A DNA stretch of 43,396 nucleotides from Bdellovibrionales bacterium (GTDB taxonomy: Bacteria > Bdellovibrionota > UBA1018 > CAIMNF01): the NCBI GenBank assembly GCA_018969905.1, contig JAGWXK010000009.1:1-43396 (forward strand), read 5' to 3'. This document shows positions 8,166-15,877 of the stretch, one piece after another (positions within the stretch are counted from its first letter, which is position 1; every line of letters begins with the position of its first letter). Position numbers and translations under genes: made by a program. A model generated the notes under the pieces. The model ran no database searches. It had not been told where the DNA came from and saw only the letters and a list, made by a program, of their open reading frames with translations.

Positions 8166-8976
8166 AAGCGTTGTTCATGATTTCCCCGAAGCCGCCTCCG
8201 CCGGGTATGATGTATTGATGATCATTGAGCCCCTTCTCCTGATCCCAGTGGGTTCCCGGAATCGTGTTCAGAATCGAGGGTGACGAAAGTCCGCGATCAA
8301 GGCGAATTGCATAGATTTGCAGATCCGGACAGGAAAGGGTCACTTTTTTCAGGTACTCGGGCGTTACTATGCAATGAAGCGCGATCCATTTTTTTGGCTT
8401 TCCAAACGCCTTGTAAAGCTCGAAAGTCTCCGTCACTGTTGAGCCCGTTGCTCCCATGGGGTCGGGGATCATCACGATCGCGCCATCCACCGGGCCTCCG
8501 ATTTTATGCCCGGAAACAAGGCTCCCCGTGACGTGCTGGGATTTCTCCGTTTGACGGGCGATACTGATGTTGTCTTGTCGCACCTTTGCCGGATCGAGCA
8601 GGTAATTCAGGGTCTGGTAACAGATCATGGAAGGAAGGGTTCCGGCTCGCGCGAGATTCACGCTCACCGCAAGGGTGGACGGATCAAGAGCCTGATGCTC
8701 GAAAATCCCTTCCGGATGCAGAGAACTCATCCGGGATTGGGTAGTAACAGTTGCTCGCGGAAATTCCTGGTTTACGACGATGCGAATGAGCGAGGTGTAG
8801 ATTTGAGTGACCAGTTCCTGAATCAGTGGCTGAGTAGTCAGGGTGGAGCAGAGCCGGGCAAGCTGAGTAGTCAGAAACGGATCCGAGAGAAGATGAACAT
8901 TGGGCCCGTACTTGTGTTCTTGTTCGGAAAGTCGGAAAGAGAGGTTTTGATGGGCGGTGTCCCTATGCGGTTTCAT
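8158..8976 (-). CDS. upp: Uracil phosphoribosyltransferase-like protein (long form)
   Basis: This 272-residue protein has the UPRT PRPP loop in a variant form, IPDPMGATGSTV near residue 175 (most enzymes read DPMLATGGS). Its C-terminus GLNDHQYIIPGGGGFGEIMNNAYV corresponds to the 'YIVPGLGDAGDR' uracil-binding tail. It is about 60 residues longer than typical bacterial Upp (about 208), with the extra length at the N-terminus and in the loops. The likely reaction is uracil + PRPP to UMP. It overlaps thymidine kinase by 14 nt and hpt by 8 nt, which supports a pyrimidine/purine salvage operon. The divergent loop leaves some doubt about the base it uses. Confidence 0.75.
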   Translation of the reverse strand: MKPHRDTAHQNLSFRLSEQEHKYGPNVHLLSDPFLTTQLARLCSTLTTQPLIQELVTQIYTSLIRIVVNQEFPRATVTTQSRMSSLHPEGIFEHQALDPSTLAVSVNLARAGTLPSMICYQTLNYLLDPAKVRQDNISIARQTEKSQHVTGSLVSGHKIGGPVDGAIVMIPDPMGATGSTVTETFELYKAFGKPKKWIALHCIVTPEYLKKVTLSCPDLQIYAIRLDRGLSSPSILNTIPGTHWDQEKGLNDHQYIIPGGGGFGEIMNNAYV

Positions 8977-9616
8977 TCTTCTCAGGGGTTTTTTGAATCA
9001 GCTTGGACTTTGGAAAAAGCCCGGTCTGAAAAGAAGTGATGGTATTGGGCTCATGACAAAACCGGCAGCGGGCCTCGTAATAATCGTGGGCTCCCACCAG
9101 AACTTGGTCCTCGGTCGTGGCACCTGAGGGCTCCACCTCGCCTACCAAGCGCTGGGAGCGGGTAGCGGGTTCACCGCAAACCATGCAAACGGCAGAGAGC
9201 TTTGTGACCTGCTCGGCAATGGCCAGGAGCTTTGGCATGGGTCCGAAGGGCTGACCGCGAAAATCCATATCAAGTCCCGCACAGATTACGCGAGTCCCGC
9301 GGTAGGCAAGTTTTTGGGCAACGTCTACGAGGGTTTCATCAAAGAATTGCGCTTCATCGATTCCCACCACCCGCGTATTGTCTTCGACCTTTTCAAGAAT
9401 CTCAATTGCGGTAGTGACGGGGGTTGAGAGGATGCGATTTGCGTCGTGGCTTTGAACATGGTCGGTGCTGTATCGCTGATCGATCACGGGCTTAAACACC
9501 TGGATCTTTTGCTTCGCGTATTGCGCGCGCTTCAAGCGCCGCATGAGTTCTTCGGTCTTCCCGCTGAACATGCTCCCACACACCACTTCCACCTGACCGT
9601 TATGCAGATTCCCCAT
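8963..9616 (-). CDS. tdk: Thymidine kinase (type II, TK1-like)
   Basis: The protein is 217 residues from ATG 9616. The Walker A loop is GSMFSGKTE (residues 14-22), DEAQFF is the Walker B/catalytic segment, and two CxxC pairs (CMVCGEP and CRFCHEP) form the structural zinc site. It phosphorylates thymidine with ATP. I prefer ATG 9616, because an AGGG sits 9 nt upstream. ATG 9622 is an alternative, and the frame is open up to 9697 with residues that do not look like TK. It is the first gene of the operon running to 2599. Its promoter should lie in the AT-rich region it shares with the divergent toxin-antitoxin-like operon. Confidence 0.92.
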   Translation of the reverse strand: MGNLHNGQVEVVCGSMFSGKTEELMRRLKRAQYAKQKIQVFKPVIDQRYSTDHVQSHDANRILSTPVTTAIEILEKVEDNTRVVGIDEAQFFDETLVDVAQKLAYRGTRVICAGLDMDFRGQPFGPMPKLLAIAEQVTKLSAVCMVCGEPATRSQRLVGEVEPSGATTEDQVLVGAHDYYEARCRFCHEPNTITSFQTGLFPKSKLIQKTPEKNETA

Positions 9617-9787
9617 CGCCATAGGCCCTAAGGGGTATCGAACTTTGGGGCTGTTCGTCAACTGGATGCTCCCTCGTGCATCCGCCGATGCCCTCAAGGC
9701 ACATGGGCAATCTTCAGGCGTAGTTCAAGTGAGAATTCCTTAAAAAATAAATATTTAAATACATGTAATTGCGACAATTTAAAATAA

Positions 9788-9820
9788 TTAACTTATTTAA
9801 ATATGCATATTATAATAAGT
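9788..9820 (+). promoter_or_regulatory. Promoter with a 30-nt near-perfect palindromic operator, apparently leaderless
   Basis: A perfect -10 box TATAAT at 9811-9816 follows a -35 box TTAACT at 9788-9793 with a 17-nt spacer. A palindrome centred between 9805 and 9806 covers 9791-9820 with 13 of 15 pairs matching (outer arms ACTTATT/AATAAGT, inner AATATGCATATT), so it spans the spacer and the -10. Transcription is expected to start at about 9822-9824, which coincides with the ATG at 9824; no ribosome binding site precedes it. The layout suggests autorepression by the XRE protein encoded immediately downstream. The surrounding 9740-9830 is strikingly AT-rich compared with its neighbours. Confidence 0.7.
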
Positions 9821-9823
9821 ATT

Positions 9824-10324
9824 ATGGAGATTGACCTTAAGCGCCTGAGAAGTACTTTCCGGTTATCTCAAGTCGAACTCGCCCAGGAGAGCGGTGTGAG
9901 CTTACCCACCATTCAAAAAATCGAATCCGGACAAGGAAATCCAACCCTCGAGGTTTTGGAAAAGATCTTTTCTGCACTCGGCCTTCGAGTTCACCTAAAT
10001 AGTGAGGAATTCAATGTGAGCCGGGCCATTTCGCTCGGGGCGCCCCTGACAGGCAAAAAGGATCCGAAGGTCACTCCATCGAAAGCGGCACTCAGGATTG
10101 AATCACGGAAGTGGATCCATCAAGTGTTGGGGGGGCAATTAAGCGAACGGGATGAAGCCGCCATCTGGGCTGTATTGCTTGCGCTGAAAACGCACTTTCC
10201 AAAAGTGTACTCGGAGTTCATCGCCTCCCGCGAAATGGAAGACGGCTTAAAGGAAAAATCAGGGGATGGAAAAATCATCAAGCTCTATCGAATGGCTCTT
10301 AGTGAAGTGAGCCGATACTTATGA
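9824..10324 (+). CDS. XRE-family HTH regulator, probable antitoxin
   Basis: This 166-residue protein has an N-terminal Cro/CI-type helix-turn-helix at about residues 5-58 (LRSTFRLSQVELAQESGVSLPTIQ, then SGQGNPTLEVLEKIFSALGL). A C-terminal domain of about 90 residues follows that I do not recognise. I chose ATG 9824 because the alternative ATG 9803 lies inside the palindrome and upstream of the expected transcription start. The stop overlaps the nucleotidyltransferase start (ATGA). Regulator-first, enzyme-second with tight coupling is the usual order of type II-like or AbiE-like toxin-antitoxin modules. The operator suggests that the protein represses its own operon. Confidence 0.78.
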   Translation: MEIDLKRLRSTFRLSQVELAQESGVSLPTIQKIESGQGNPTLEVLEKIFSALGLRVHLNSEEFNVSRAISLGAPLTGKKDPKVTPSKAALRIESRKWIHQVLGGQLSERDEAAIWAVLLALKTHFPKVYSEFIASREMEDGLKEKSGDGKIIKLYRMALSEVSRYL

Positions 10325-10848
10325 ATTCAAGGACACTAAAAAAATTCATTGATATTGCCGCCGAGCGCTTGAGTGGAGAGTGGGTGGTGATCGGAGGAAC
10401 GGTGCTTCCAATTCTTGGAATAGATCATCGAGTCACTCTTGATATTGACTTCATCAGGATTCACGAAAAAGAGGGCAATGCAGATTCATTGATTCTGATG
10501 GAAATTGCAGAACAAATGGGTTTGCCTGTTGAAGCAGTGAATCAGGCTGGGGCTTATTTTTTTTCGAAGGTGGATCATGCGGACGATCATCTGGTTATCC
10601 TGAGAAAGGGGGGCGGATGCACAATCTATCGACCTGATGTTTGGCTATATATCGCTTTGAAGTTGGGTCGATTTACGGAAACTGATCTTGGGGATTGTTT
10701 GGTCATGATCAAGCATCTGGATGAAGAGTTTCAGTCTCAAAAAGCGGACATCATAAAACTGATTCAAGACAAGATCAAAGTCTCCAAATCCGGACATGAT
10801 GAGTGGCTGAGTCGGGTTCGTGAGTTGTTGAGAAAATGTCAGAATTAG
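10321..10848 (+). CDS. Nucleotidyltransferase-fold protein, probable toxin partner
   Basis: This 175-residue protein has the minimal nucleotidyltransferase signature, GG near residues 25-26 (VVIGGTVLPILG) followed by the metal-binding acidic pair in TLDIDFI at about residues 40-43. This resembles AbiEii/DUF6036-type nucleotidyltransferases, which transfer nucleotides to RNA or protein targets as toxins. The pairing with an overlapping XRE gene supports a toxin-antitoxin role, but no toxicity can be read from sequence. The protein is shorter than classical AbiEii (about 300 residues). Confidence 0.65.
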   Translation: MNSRTLKKFIDIAAERLSGEWVVIGGTVLPILGIDHRVTLDIDFIRIHEKEGNADSLILMEIAEQMGLPVEAVNQAGAYFFSKVDHADDHLVILRKGGGCTIYRPDVWLYIALKLGRFTETDLGDCLVMIKHLDEEFQSQKADIIKLIQDKIKVSKSGHDEWLSRVRELLRKCQN

Positions 10849-10857
10849 AATTTTCAA

Positions 10858-11340
10858 TTGATGTTATGGGATTTGGCAGATTCATTTATGAAACACCCGG
10901 TTGCCCGCAAAAATAAATTCAAAATGCCTATTCCCTTTGAATTCGTTTTGGACGAGCTGTCTGGGCTCGATCTTCACACGCGGCCGATGTTCGGTTGCAC
11001 TGCGGTTTACGTCGGAAGCAAGATCGTGCTTGTTCTTCGAAAGAAGGAAAAGAAAGACGCGGACACCGGGATCTGGGTCTGCATTCCGGATGAGTTTGTG
11101 CCGGAGATGAAAAAGCGGTTTCCGCTGCTAAGAGGAGTGAGCTTTTTTGAAAACGAAAACTCCGCATGGCAGAACCTGCCCGAGGAGTGTCCCGCATTTG
11201 AAGAGCTTGCACTTGAGCTTTGCGGGATGATCAAAAAAGGGACGCCGCTCATTGGCAGGGTCCCGAAGCAAAAAAAACCTCGGGTGAAGCGAAGAACAAA
11301 AGCAAAGAGTTGTAAATCCTCGGCAGTCAAAAAGAAGTAA
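10858..11340 (+). CDS. TfoX N-terminal-domain-like protein with lysine-rich tail
   Basis: The frame encodes up to 160 residues. The core PFEFVLDELSGLDLHTRPMFGCTAVYVGSKIVLVLR resembles the TfoX/Sxy N-terminal domain (small proteins with 'TRPMFG...Y..GKI'). About 25 residues at the C-terminus are almost all Lys/Arg/Ser, as in proteins that bind nucleic acid. The true start may be internal: ATG 10924 (MPIPFEF) matches where homologues of this type begin, and ATG 10888 is another option. None has a convincing ribosome binding site. It lies 9 nt after the nucleotidyltransferase and could be co-transcribed. A role in competence should not be assumed from the domain alone. Confidence 0.6.
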   Translation: MMLWDLADSFMKHPVARKNKFKMPIPFEFVLDELSGLDLHTRPMFGCTAVYVGSKIVLVLRKKEKKDADTGIWVCIPDEFVPEMKKRFPLLRGVSFFENENSAWQNLPEECPAFEELALELCGMIKKGTPLIGRVPKQKKPRVKRRTKAKSCKSSAVKKK

Positions 11341-11408
11341 AGCGCTTCACCTTGGTACAGAAACTGTATTTGGTTCTAAAAGGTATGGCTAAGCCCGTGG
11401 GGTAAAAG

Positions 11409-11480
11409 GAGTCTGGCCGACTCTCGCGAGTCAGGACAGACGCCAGCGAGGCCGCAGGATGCGGCTCGGAGGCCAAACTC
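11409..11480 (+). repeat. Structured intergenic repeat, copy 1
   Basis: A 58-nt core at 11416-11473 is 53/58 identical to the reverse complement of 39082-39139. The core contains a hairpin ACTC-TCGC-GAGT and a 6-bp hairpin GCCGCA-GGA-TGCGGC extended by CGA/TCG around a bulged G. The outer arms GAGTCTGGCC (11409-11418) and GGCCAAACTC (11471-11480) pair with one mismatch and so close the core. The arms have a different sequence from those of copy 2. The element fills the middle of the 206-nt gap between the TfoX-like gene and the cyclophilin gene. The flanks (11341-11408 and 11481-11546) show nothing else I can name. Confidence 0.75.
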
Positions 11481-11546
11481 ATCTGACTCTGAGGGCTAGC
11501 TAGCTACCACTCGAAACCCAATTCCCAATCTTCTCGGGCAGTTTAC

Positions 11547-12164
11547 TCAGTTCTTGATTTTGATGCTGATGATTTTCACATCCTGATTCGGACGATCCAT
11601 CTCATTCCGTGCGACAGTTGAAATCTTATTCACCACATCCATCCCGGAAGTCACTTCCCCAAAGATCGTATGTCGCCCATTCAGGTGCGGAGTAGGGGCC
11701 ACGGTGATGAAAAACTGCGAGCCATTGGTATTGGGGCCTGCATTTGCCATGGCAAGGATGCCGGGCTTTGCAAAACTATCGAGCGGTCCCACTTCATCCT
11801 CGAATTGATAGCCGGGGCCTCCGATTCCTTGACCTAGCGGATCTCCTCCCTGAATCATGAAATCAGGAATCACCCGATGAAAAATGGTACCGGCATAGAG
11901 GCTCTTGCCTTTCATTTTTTTTCCGGATTTCGGATCAGTCCATTCTTTTGAACCGGTTGCAAGACCCGCGAAGTTTTCGACCGTCTTCGGAGCCTTGTCC
12001 TTGAAAAGAGTTACCGTGATGGTGCCCAGAGAAGTCTTGATGGTGGCCACGGGATTTTTTGAGGCAGGAGCTTTCTTTTCAGTGGTGGCCTTTTTTTCAG
12101 AGGCTTTCTCGGAAGCAAAGGTGGAGGGAGCAAGAAGGAGTGCGAACAGGATCATTGTTTTCAT
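11547..12164 (-). CDS. Peptidyl-prolyl cis-trans isomerase, cyclophilin type, exported
   Basis: This 205-residue protein has an N-terminal signal peptide (MKTMILFALLLAPSTFASE) and a Lys/Ala/Glu-rich linker, then a complete cyclophilin domain. FHRVIPDFMIQGGDPLGQG carries the catalytic arginine, GSQFFITVAPTPHLNGRHTIFGEV is the other active-site segment, and a C-terminal strand closes the fold. It catalyses proline isomerisation during protein folding, most likely in the periplasm. It is the last gene of the run from 18970; the metG stop lies 48 nt upstream of its start. Confidence 0.92.
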   Translation of the reverse strand: MKTMILFALLLAPSTFASEKASEKKATTEKKAPASKNPVATIKTSLGTITVTLFKDKAPKTVENFAGLATGSKEWTDPKSGKKMKGKSLYAGTIFHRVIPDFMIQGGDPLGQGIGGPGYQFEDEVGPLDSFAKPGILAMANAGPNTNGSQFFITVAPTPHLNGRHTIFGEVTSGMDVVNKISTVARNEMDRPNQDVKIISIKIKN

Positions 12165-12212
12165 GCTCCCGACTCTAAATCAGGAAGGGGCCACAAGCAA
12201 GAGCCTGCCTGA

Positions 12213-13700
12213 TCAGGCGGGTTTTGCAGGCTCCAGGCGTGGAAACAAAACCGGTGGATCAGACAGGGTGTAGTTCCTGGCCTTAAGTTCAAGCTGGCCC
12301 GGCTTCATCCCGATGGAGGCAAGAGCCTTCGAGCCCGTTTCAGGCAGGAAGGCCGCAAGAACTTGCGATACCACATCAATGCCATAAAGCCCGTTGTAGA
12401 TCACTTCGATGAACTTTTTACGCCCTTCCGGTTGATCATCCTTCAGACCCCAAGGCGCTTGATCGTTGATGTACCCATTCACCCGATTTACTTCAGACCA
12501 GAGACGATCGAGCGCGCGATGGTGTTCGCGCTTTTCCATGTGTTCATTCATTTCAGCGATGAAGGAAGAGAAATCAAAAGCCAGAGGCATACCCTCGGAT
12601 GGAATCGAATCGCCAATACGCTTGCGTGCAAGCTTTACGACCCGCATGAGAAGGTTGCCGTAGTCGTTTCCAAGTTCCGACTGATGGCGCTTGAGCAGGT
12701 CTTCGAGCACGAAGGCCCCGTTGCTGTTGGAGGGGATGGCGCGAAGGATGTAGTATCGAAGCGAATCAACGGGAACTTTTGCAAGAACATCCATCGGGTC
12801 GACGCCGTTCCCGAGACTCTTTGACATTTTCCTGCCATCGGCAGCCAGTACCATTCCATGGACATAGATCTGTTTCGGGAGCGGGATTCCTGCCGCATGG
12901 AGCATGATCGGCCAGATCACAGCATGAAACCAAAGGATGTCGCGTCCGATGACGTGGGTGTCATTCGGCCAGTGGCCTTTGGGCCCGGAAGCCGTGTAGT
13001 AGTTGATGAGCGCATCAAACCAGGTGTAGATCACGTATTCCGGCTTACCCGGAACAGGAATCCCCCAGCCCTTCGAGGGGCGGGTGATCGACAGATCGCG
13101 CATGGGCTCGCTCTCGAGCCTGGAGAGAATTTCTTTTCGTGAAAGCTCAGGGTTCACAAAATTGGGATTCGCCTTGAGGTACTCGATGATCCACTTTTGG
13201 TACTGTCCGGTTTTGAGGAAGTAGCCTTTCTCAACAAGTTTATCGAGGGGTTTGTAGTGGGCGGGACACTTGCCATCTGGAGATTGAAGCTCGGTGTAAT
13301 AGGCTTCGCAGTTGCCACAATAAAGGCCCTCGTATTCGCCAAAATAAATGTCGCCTTTTGCCTCGAGAATCTTCCAGATTTTGTGGGTTGCCTCATGGTG
13401 TCGGGGCTCGCTGGTCCGGATGAACTCATCATATGAAATATTGAGCTTCAGGCAAAATGCTTTGAACAGCTCGACATTCTGATCTACAAAACCCCGGGTG
13501 GAGAGCCCCGCGGTCTCGGCGCTCTTGACGAGGTTCTGCCCGTTTTCATCGGTGCCGGTCAGAAAATAAACATCATGGCCGTTTAGGCGATACCAACGAG
13601 CGTAAGAATCCGTTACGATTTTTTCATAGGCGTGACCCATGTGGGGAGCACCGTTTGGATAATCGATCGCCGTGGTAATGGAAAACTTCGTTCTGGACAT
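12213..13700 (-). CDS. metG: Methionyl-tRNA synthetase
   Basis: This 495-residue class I aminoacyl-tRNA synthetase charges tRNA-Met. The HIGH motif is present as HMGH near residue 20 (DYPNGAPHMGHAYE) and KMSKS is at residues 291-295. The insertion CGNCEAYYTEL...CPAHY holds one zinc-site candidate (three Cys, one His). The protein ends after the anticodon-binding helical domain and has no C-terminal tRNA-binding (Trbp111-like) domain, so it is of the short form, against 677 residues in E. coli. It starts 20 nt after the stop of the Yip1-like gene. Confidence 0.96.
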   Translation of the reverse strand: MSRTKFSITTAIDYPNGAPHMGHAYEKIVTDSYARWYRLNGHDVYFLTGTDENGQNLVKSAETAGLSTRGFVDQNVELFKAFCLKLNISYDEFIRTSEPRHHEATHKIWKILEAKGDIYFGEYEGLYCGNCEAYYTELQSPDGKCPAHYKPLDKLVEKGYFLKTGQYQKWIIEYLKANPNFVNPELSRKEILSRLESEPMRDLSITRPSKGWGIPVPGKPEYVIYTWFDALINYYTASGPKGHWPNDTHVIGRDILWFHAVIWPIMLHAAGIPLPKQIYVHGMVLAADGRKMSKSLGNGVDPMDVLAKVPVDSLRYYILRAIPSNSNGAFVLEDLLKRHQSELGNDYGNLLMRVVKLARKRIGDSIPSEGMPLAFDFSSFIAEMNEHMEKREHHRALDRLWSEVNRVNGYINDQAPWGLKDDQPEGRKKFIEVIYNGLYGIDVVSQVLAAFLPETGSKALASIGMKPGQLELKARNYTLSDPPVLFPRLEPAKPA

Positions 13701-13720
13701 AGGAGAATACCCTATCAGAA

Positions 13721-14422
13721 TCAGGCCATGCCGGAAAGCTTTGCCAGTACCAGGGCGGCAAAGCCGACAAAACAGCCTAAAGTCAGGGTAAGTATGATCC
13801 CTGGAAGGAAGATGATCCCGCCCGCTCTCAGATACGAGATCCGGAATCTAATCCCGATGCCGATGATCAGAATGGCAATGTGGTAAATCCAGCCGATTGC
13901 AGAGCCGAGGTTGAGTGGCAAAAACCCCAGAATCGCCCCAACGAGGGCGGGGGCTGCGGAAATCGCGGCCAATCGGATGAAGATTGAAAGGTCCATGGGG
14001 TCACGCTCGGAGGCCGTCGCTTTTGGGATAAACATCATCCCGCCGACGTACAGAACCAGTCCGGACACACAGAAACTCGCAAGCGCTTGGAAGGGAGCCA
14101 CAATCAAAGCACCCACCTCGAGCGCCATGGAGGAAGAAACCGGGTTCGCGGCGTTTCCTGCCTGATTCCAAATCGTCTCGGGAACATCCTTGAAAATCGG
14201 AAGGGTTGCAAACTGCTCCTGGATCTTCCTTACGCTGTCCCAGAGGGTTTCGTGTTTCACGATGCGGGTCAGCCATTCCAGACTTGCCGCAAGCCAATTC
14301 ACAAGGATCCCGAAGGCAAGCGCCTGGGCAAAGCTGATGGAGGGGAGTCGCTCCCGAAAAAAACGGACGGGCTCGGTCAGAACCAGGATCAGATCCTTGA
14401 AGAAGCTTCGAAAAAATTCCAT
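13721..14422 (-). CDS. Yip1-family membrane protein
   Basis: This 233-residue protein has an N-terminal amphipathic segment (FRSFFKDLILVLTEPVRFFRERLP), which is the typical opening of bacterial Yip1-domain proteins. About five hydrophobic helices follow from residue 30 on. Function is unknown in bacteria. Its ATG directly follows the stop of the DUF4340 gene without a gap, so it is part of the ABC-transporter operon. Confidence 0.7.
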   Translation of the reverse strand: MEFFRSFFKDLILVLTEPVRFFRERLPSISFAQALAFGILVNWLAASLEWLTRIVKHETLWDSVRKIQEQFATLPIFKDVPETIWNQAGNAANPVSSSMALEVGALIVAPFQALASFCVSGLVLYVGGMMFIPKATASERDPMDLSIFIRLAAISAAPALVGAILGFLPLNLGSAIGWIYHIAILIIGIGIRFRISYLRAGGIIFLPGIILTLTLGCFVGFAALVLAKLSGMA

Positions 14423-15862
14423 TTACTTAGCTTTCCACGAATCCGCTTTCAGGGGAAAGCTATTCTTCATGGAATCCGGAAGAAGGAAGGCCTCGTTCAG
14501 CCGCGAAAGATGGTCGCGCGCAAAAAACTTTCCATCCGCCTCATGGATCTGGTAGCTGAATTTCTTTGGATTCTTCTCATCTCCCATGGTGACCGTAAGG
14601 GTGTCCCCTTTTGGAGCCGGCGCGGGTGTTTTGATTTCCGGGCAATGTTCGGTCGCCATTTGGTCGATCAATCCCTGAACCTTGCCTGCGTCAAGCTTCG
14701 GCTCGGCGGTTTTTTGAGCCCATTTTGAGCCCTCGTAATTGAATTCCACGGGGGTCTTGTATGCCTTGCCCTCAAGTTTCATCCGGGTGATCAGAACTTT
14801 TTCGCCTTGAGTGAGAAGAAGGTTACGCCTGAGTTCGTCCCGCTTTTTGTTGGTCTGAACCAGAAGATTGCTCTCCACCTCATACACAAGCGCAAGGTCG
14901 GGTGAGCGAAGGAATACGCGGGTAGGAGCGGGTTGGGCCTTTGATCCGGGTTTTCCTTCGGCCTTGGTCAAGAGCTCAAAGCGAACGGGTGAGCCTTTCT
15001 TCAGGCGCAGTTCGAAGTTGATTGTGGACTTGGCACCCTTCCAATCGGTATTTTTGGGGAATTCCTTTGCTTTGACTTGGGCGATCGAGGAAAGCATCGT
15101 GCCAATGCGGTCTTGATCTGCGGACATTCCATTGATTTCCCACGCGCCATTGGTGAGTTTCCCTTCGAGTTTTCCTGCCGGCGTTTTACCGGTGAAGGAT
15201 TCGACATCCATTCGATCGAATTGAAAAATCGATTTATCCCGAAAATGCGTTAGATTTTTGTCAAAAAGGTTGGCGCGATAAAAATTGGCAACCAGAAAAA
15301 TGGTTTCATCATTCAGCTTTCCGTCCACTGCAGACGCAACGAAAATCTTGTCTCCAATGGGATGGGTTTCGCCGAACCAGGCAGTAATCTTCTTTCCATT
15401 CTCAAGAGTCAGCTCCAAAAAGGAAGTGTTGAGATTTGTCCGCTTTGGATCACTGAGCCCATACTCATCCAAAATTCTGGAGCGCTGATCAGGGCTTTCC
15501 TCCGCAAGGCTGATGGTTTCGGCTGCGCTCATTCCGGATGCATTGTTCAGGTAATCCCGGATGTTGTCGCCATCTCCTTTCAGGGTTTCAGGATAGGTGA
15601 TGGTCCAATCGGCGGTTGCGCCCACCTTACAGGTCTTTTTTGAAAGGCTTTCGCACTTTCCCTCAATCAGTCCAGCAGCGGATTTGATCCTGAATGAGGC
15701 AATCTGATCCGACTCTGCCGGGAAGTTCAGGGGTTTTTTTGTTTGTGCCTCGGTTCTTTCTTTTTTTGGCTTATGGGAAAATTGGAGCCAATACACGAAT
15801 GATCCCAACACAAACAGTATTGCAGAAAGAATCAGCGGAGTTTTCCAATCGGGCTTCTTCAT
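14423..15862 (-). CDS. DUF4340 domain protein, membrane-anchored
   Basis: This 479-residue protein has one N-terminal transmembrane segment (LILSAILFVLGSFVYWLQF) and a long extracytoplasmic part rich in beta-type sequence. DUF4340 proteins are typically encoded next to GldG-like subunits of ABC systems, as here, 15 nt downstream of the GldG-like gene. It is presumably an accessory periplasmic subunit of that complex. No catalytic residues are recognised. Confidence 0.75.
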   Translation of the reverse strand: MKKPDWKTPLILSAILFVLGSFVYWLQFSHKPKKERTEAQTKKPLNFPAESDQIASFRIKSAAGLIEGKCESLSKKTCKVGATADWTITYPETLKGDGDNIRDYLNNASGMSAAETISLAEESPDQRSRILDEYGLSDPKRTNLNTSFLELTLENGKKITAWFGETHPIGDKIFVASAVDGKLNDETIFLVANFYRANLFDKNLTHFRDKSIFQFDRMDVESFTGKTPAGKLEGKLTNGAWEINGMSADQDRIGTMLSSIAQVKAKEFPKNTDWKGAKSTINFELRLKKGSPVRFELLTKAEGKPGSKAQPAPTRVFLRSPDLALVYEVESNLLVQTNKKRDELRRNLLLTQGEKVLITRMKLEGKAYKTPVEFNYEGSKWAQKTAEPKLDAGKVQGLIDQMATEHCPEIKTPAPAPKGDTLTVTMGDEKNPKKFSYQIHEADGKFFARDHLSRLNEAFLLPDSMKNSFPLKADSWKAK

Positions 15863-15877
15863 GTTCTTGTACCTCGA

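Noticed and set aside
10858-11340. TfoX-like protein as a competence regulator
   Set aside because: Only the small N-terminal type domain is seen, and many such proteins have no competence role. No competence genes lie nearby.
12207-12218. 12-nt palindrome GCCTGATCAGGC at the end of metG as a terminator
   Set aside because: On the minus strand, the direction of metG, no T-run follows it, and it overlaps the stop codon. The T-run is on the other strand.
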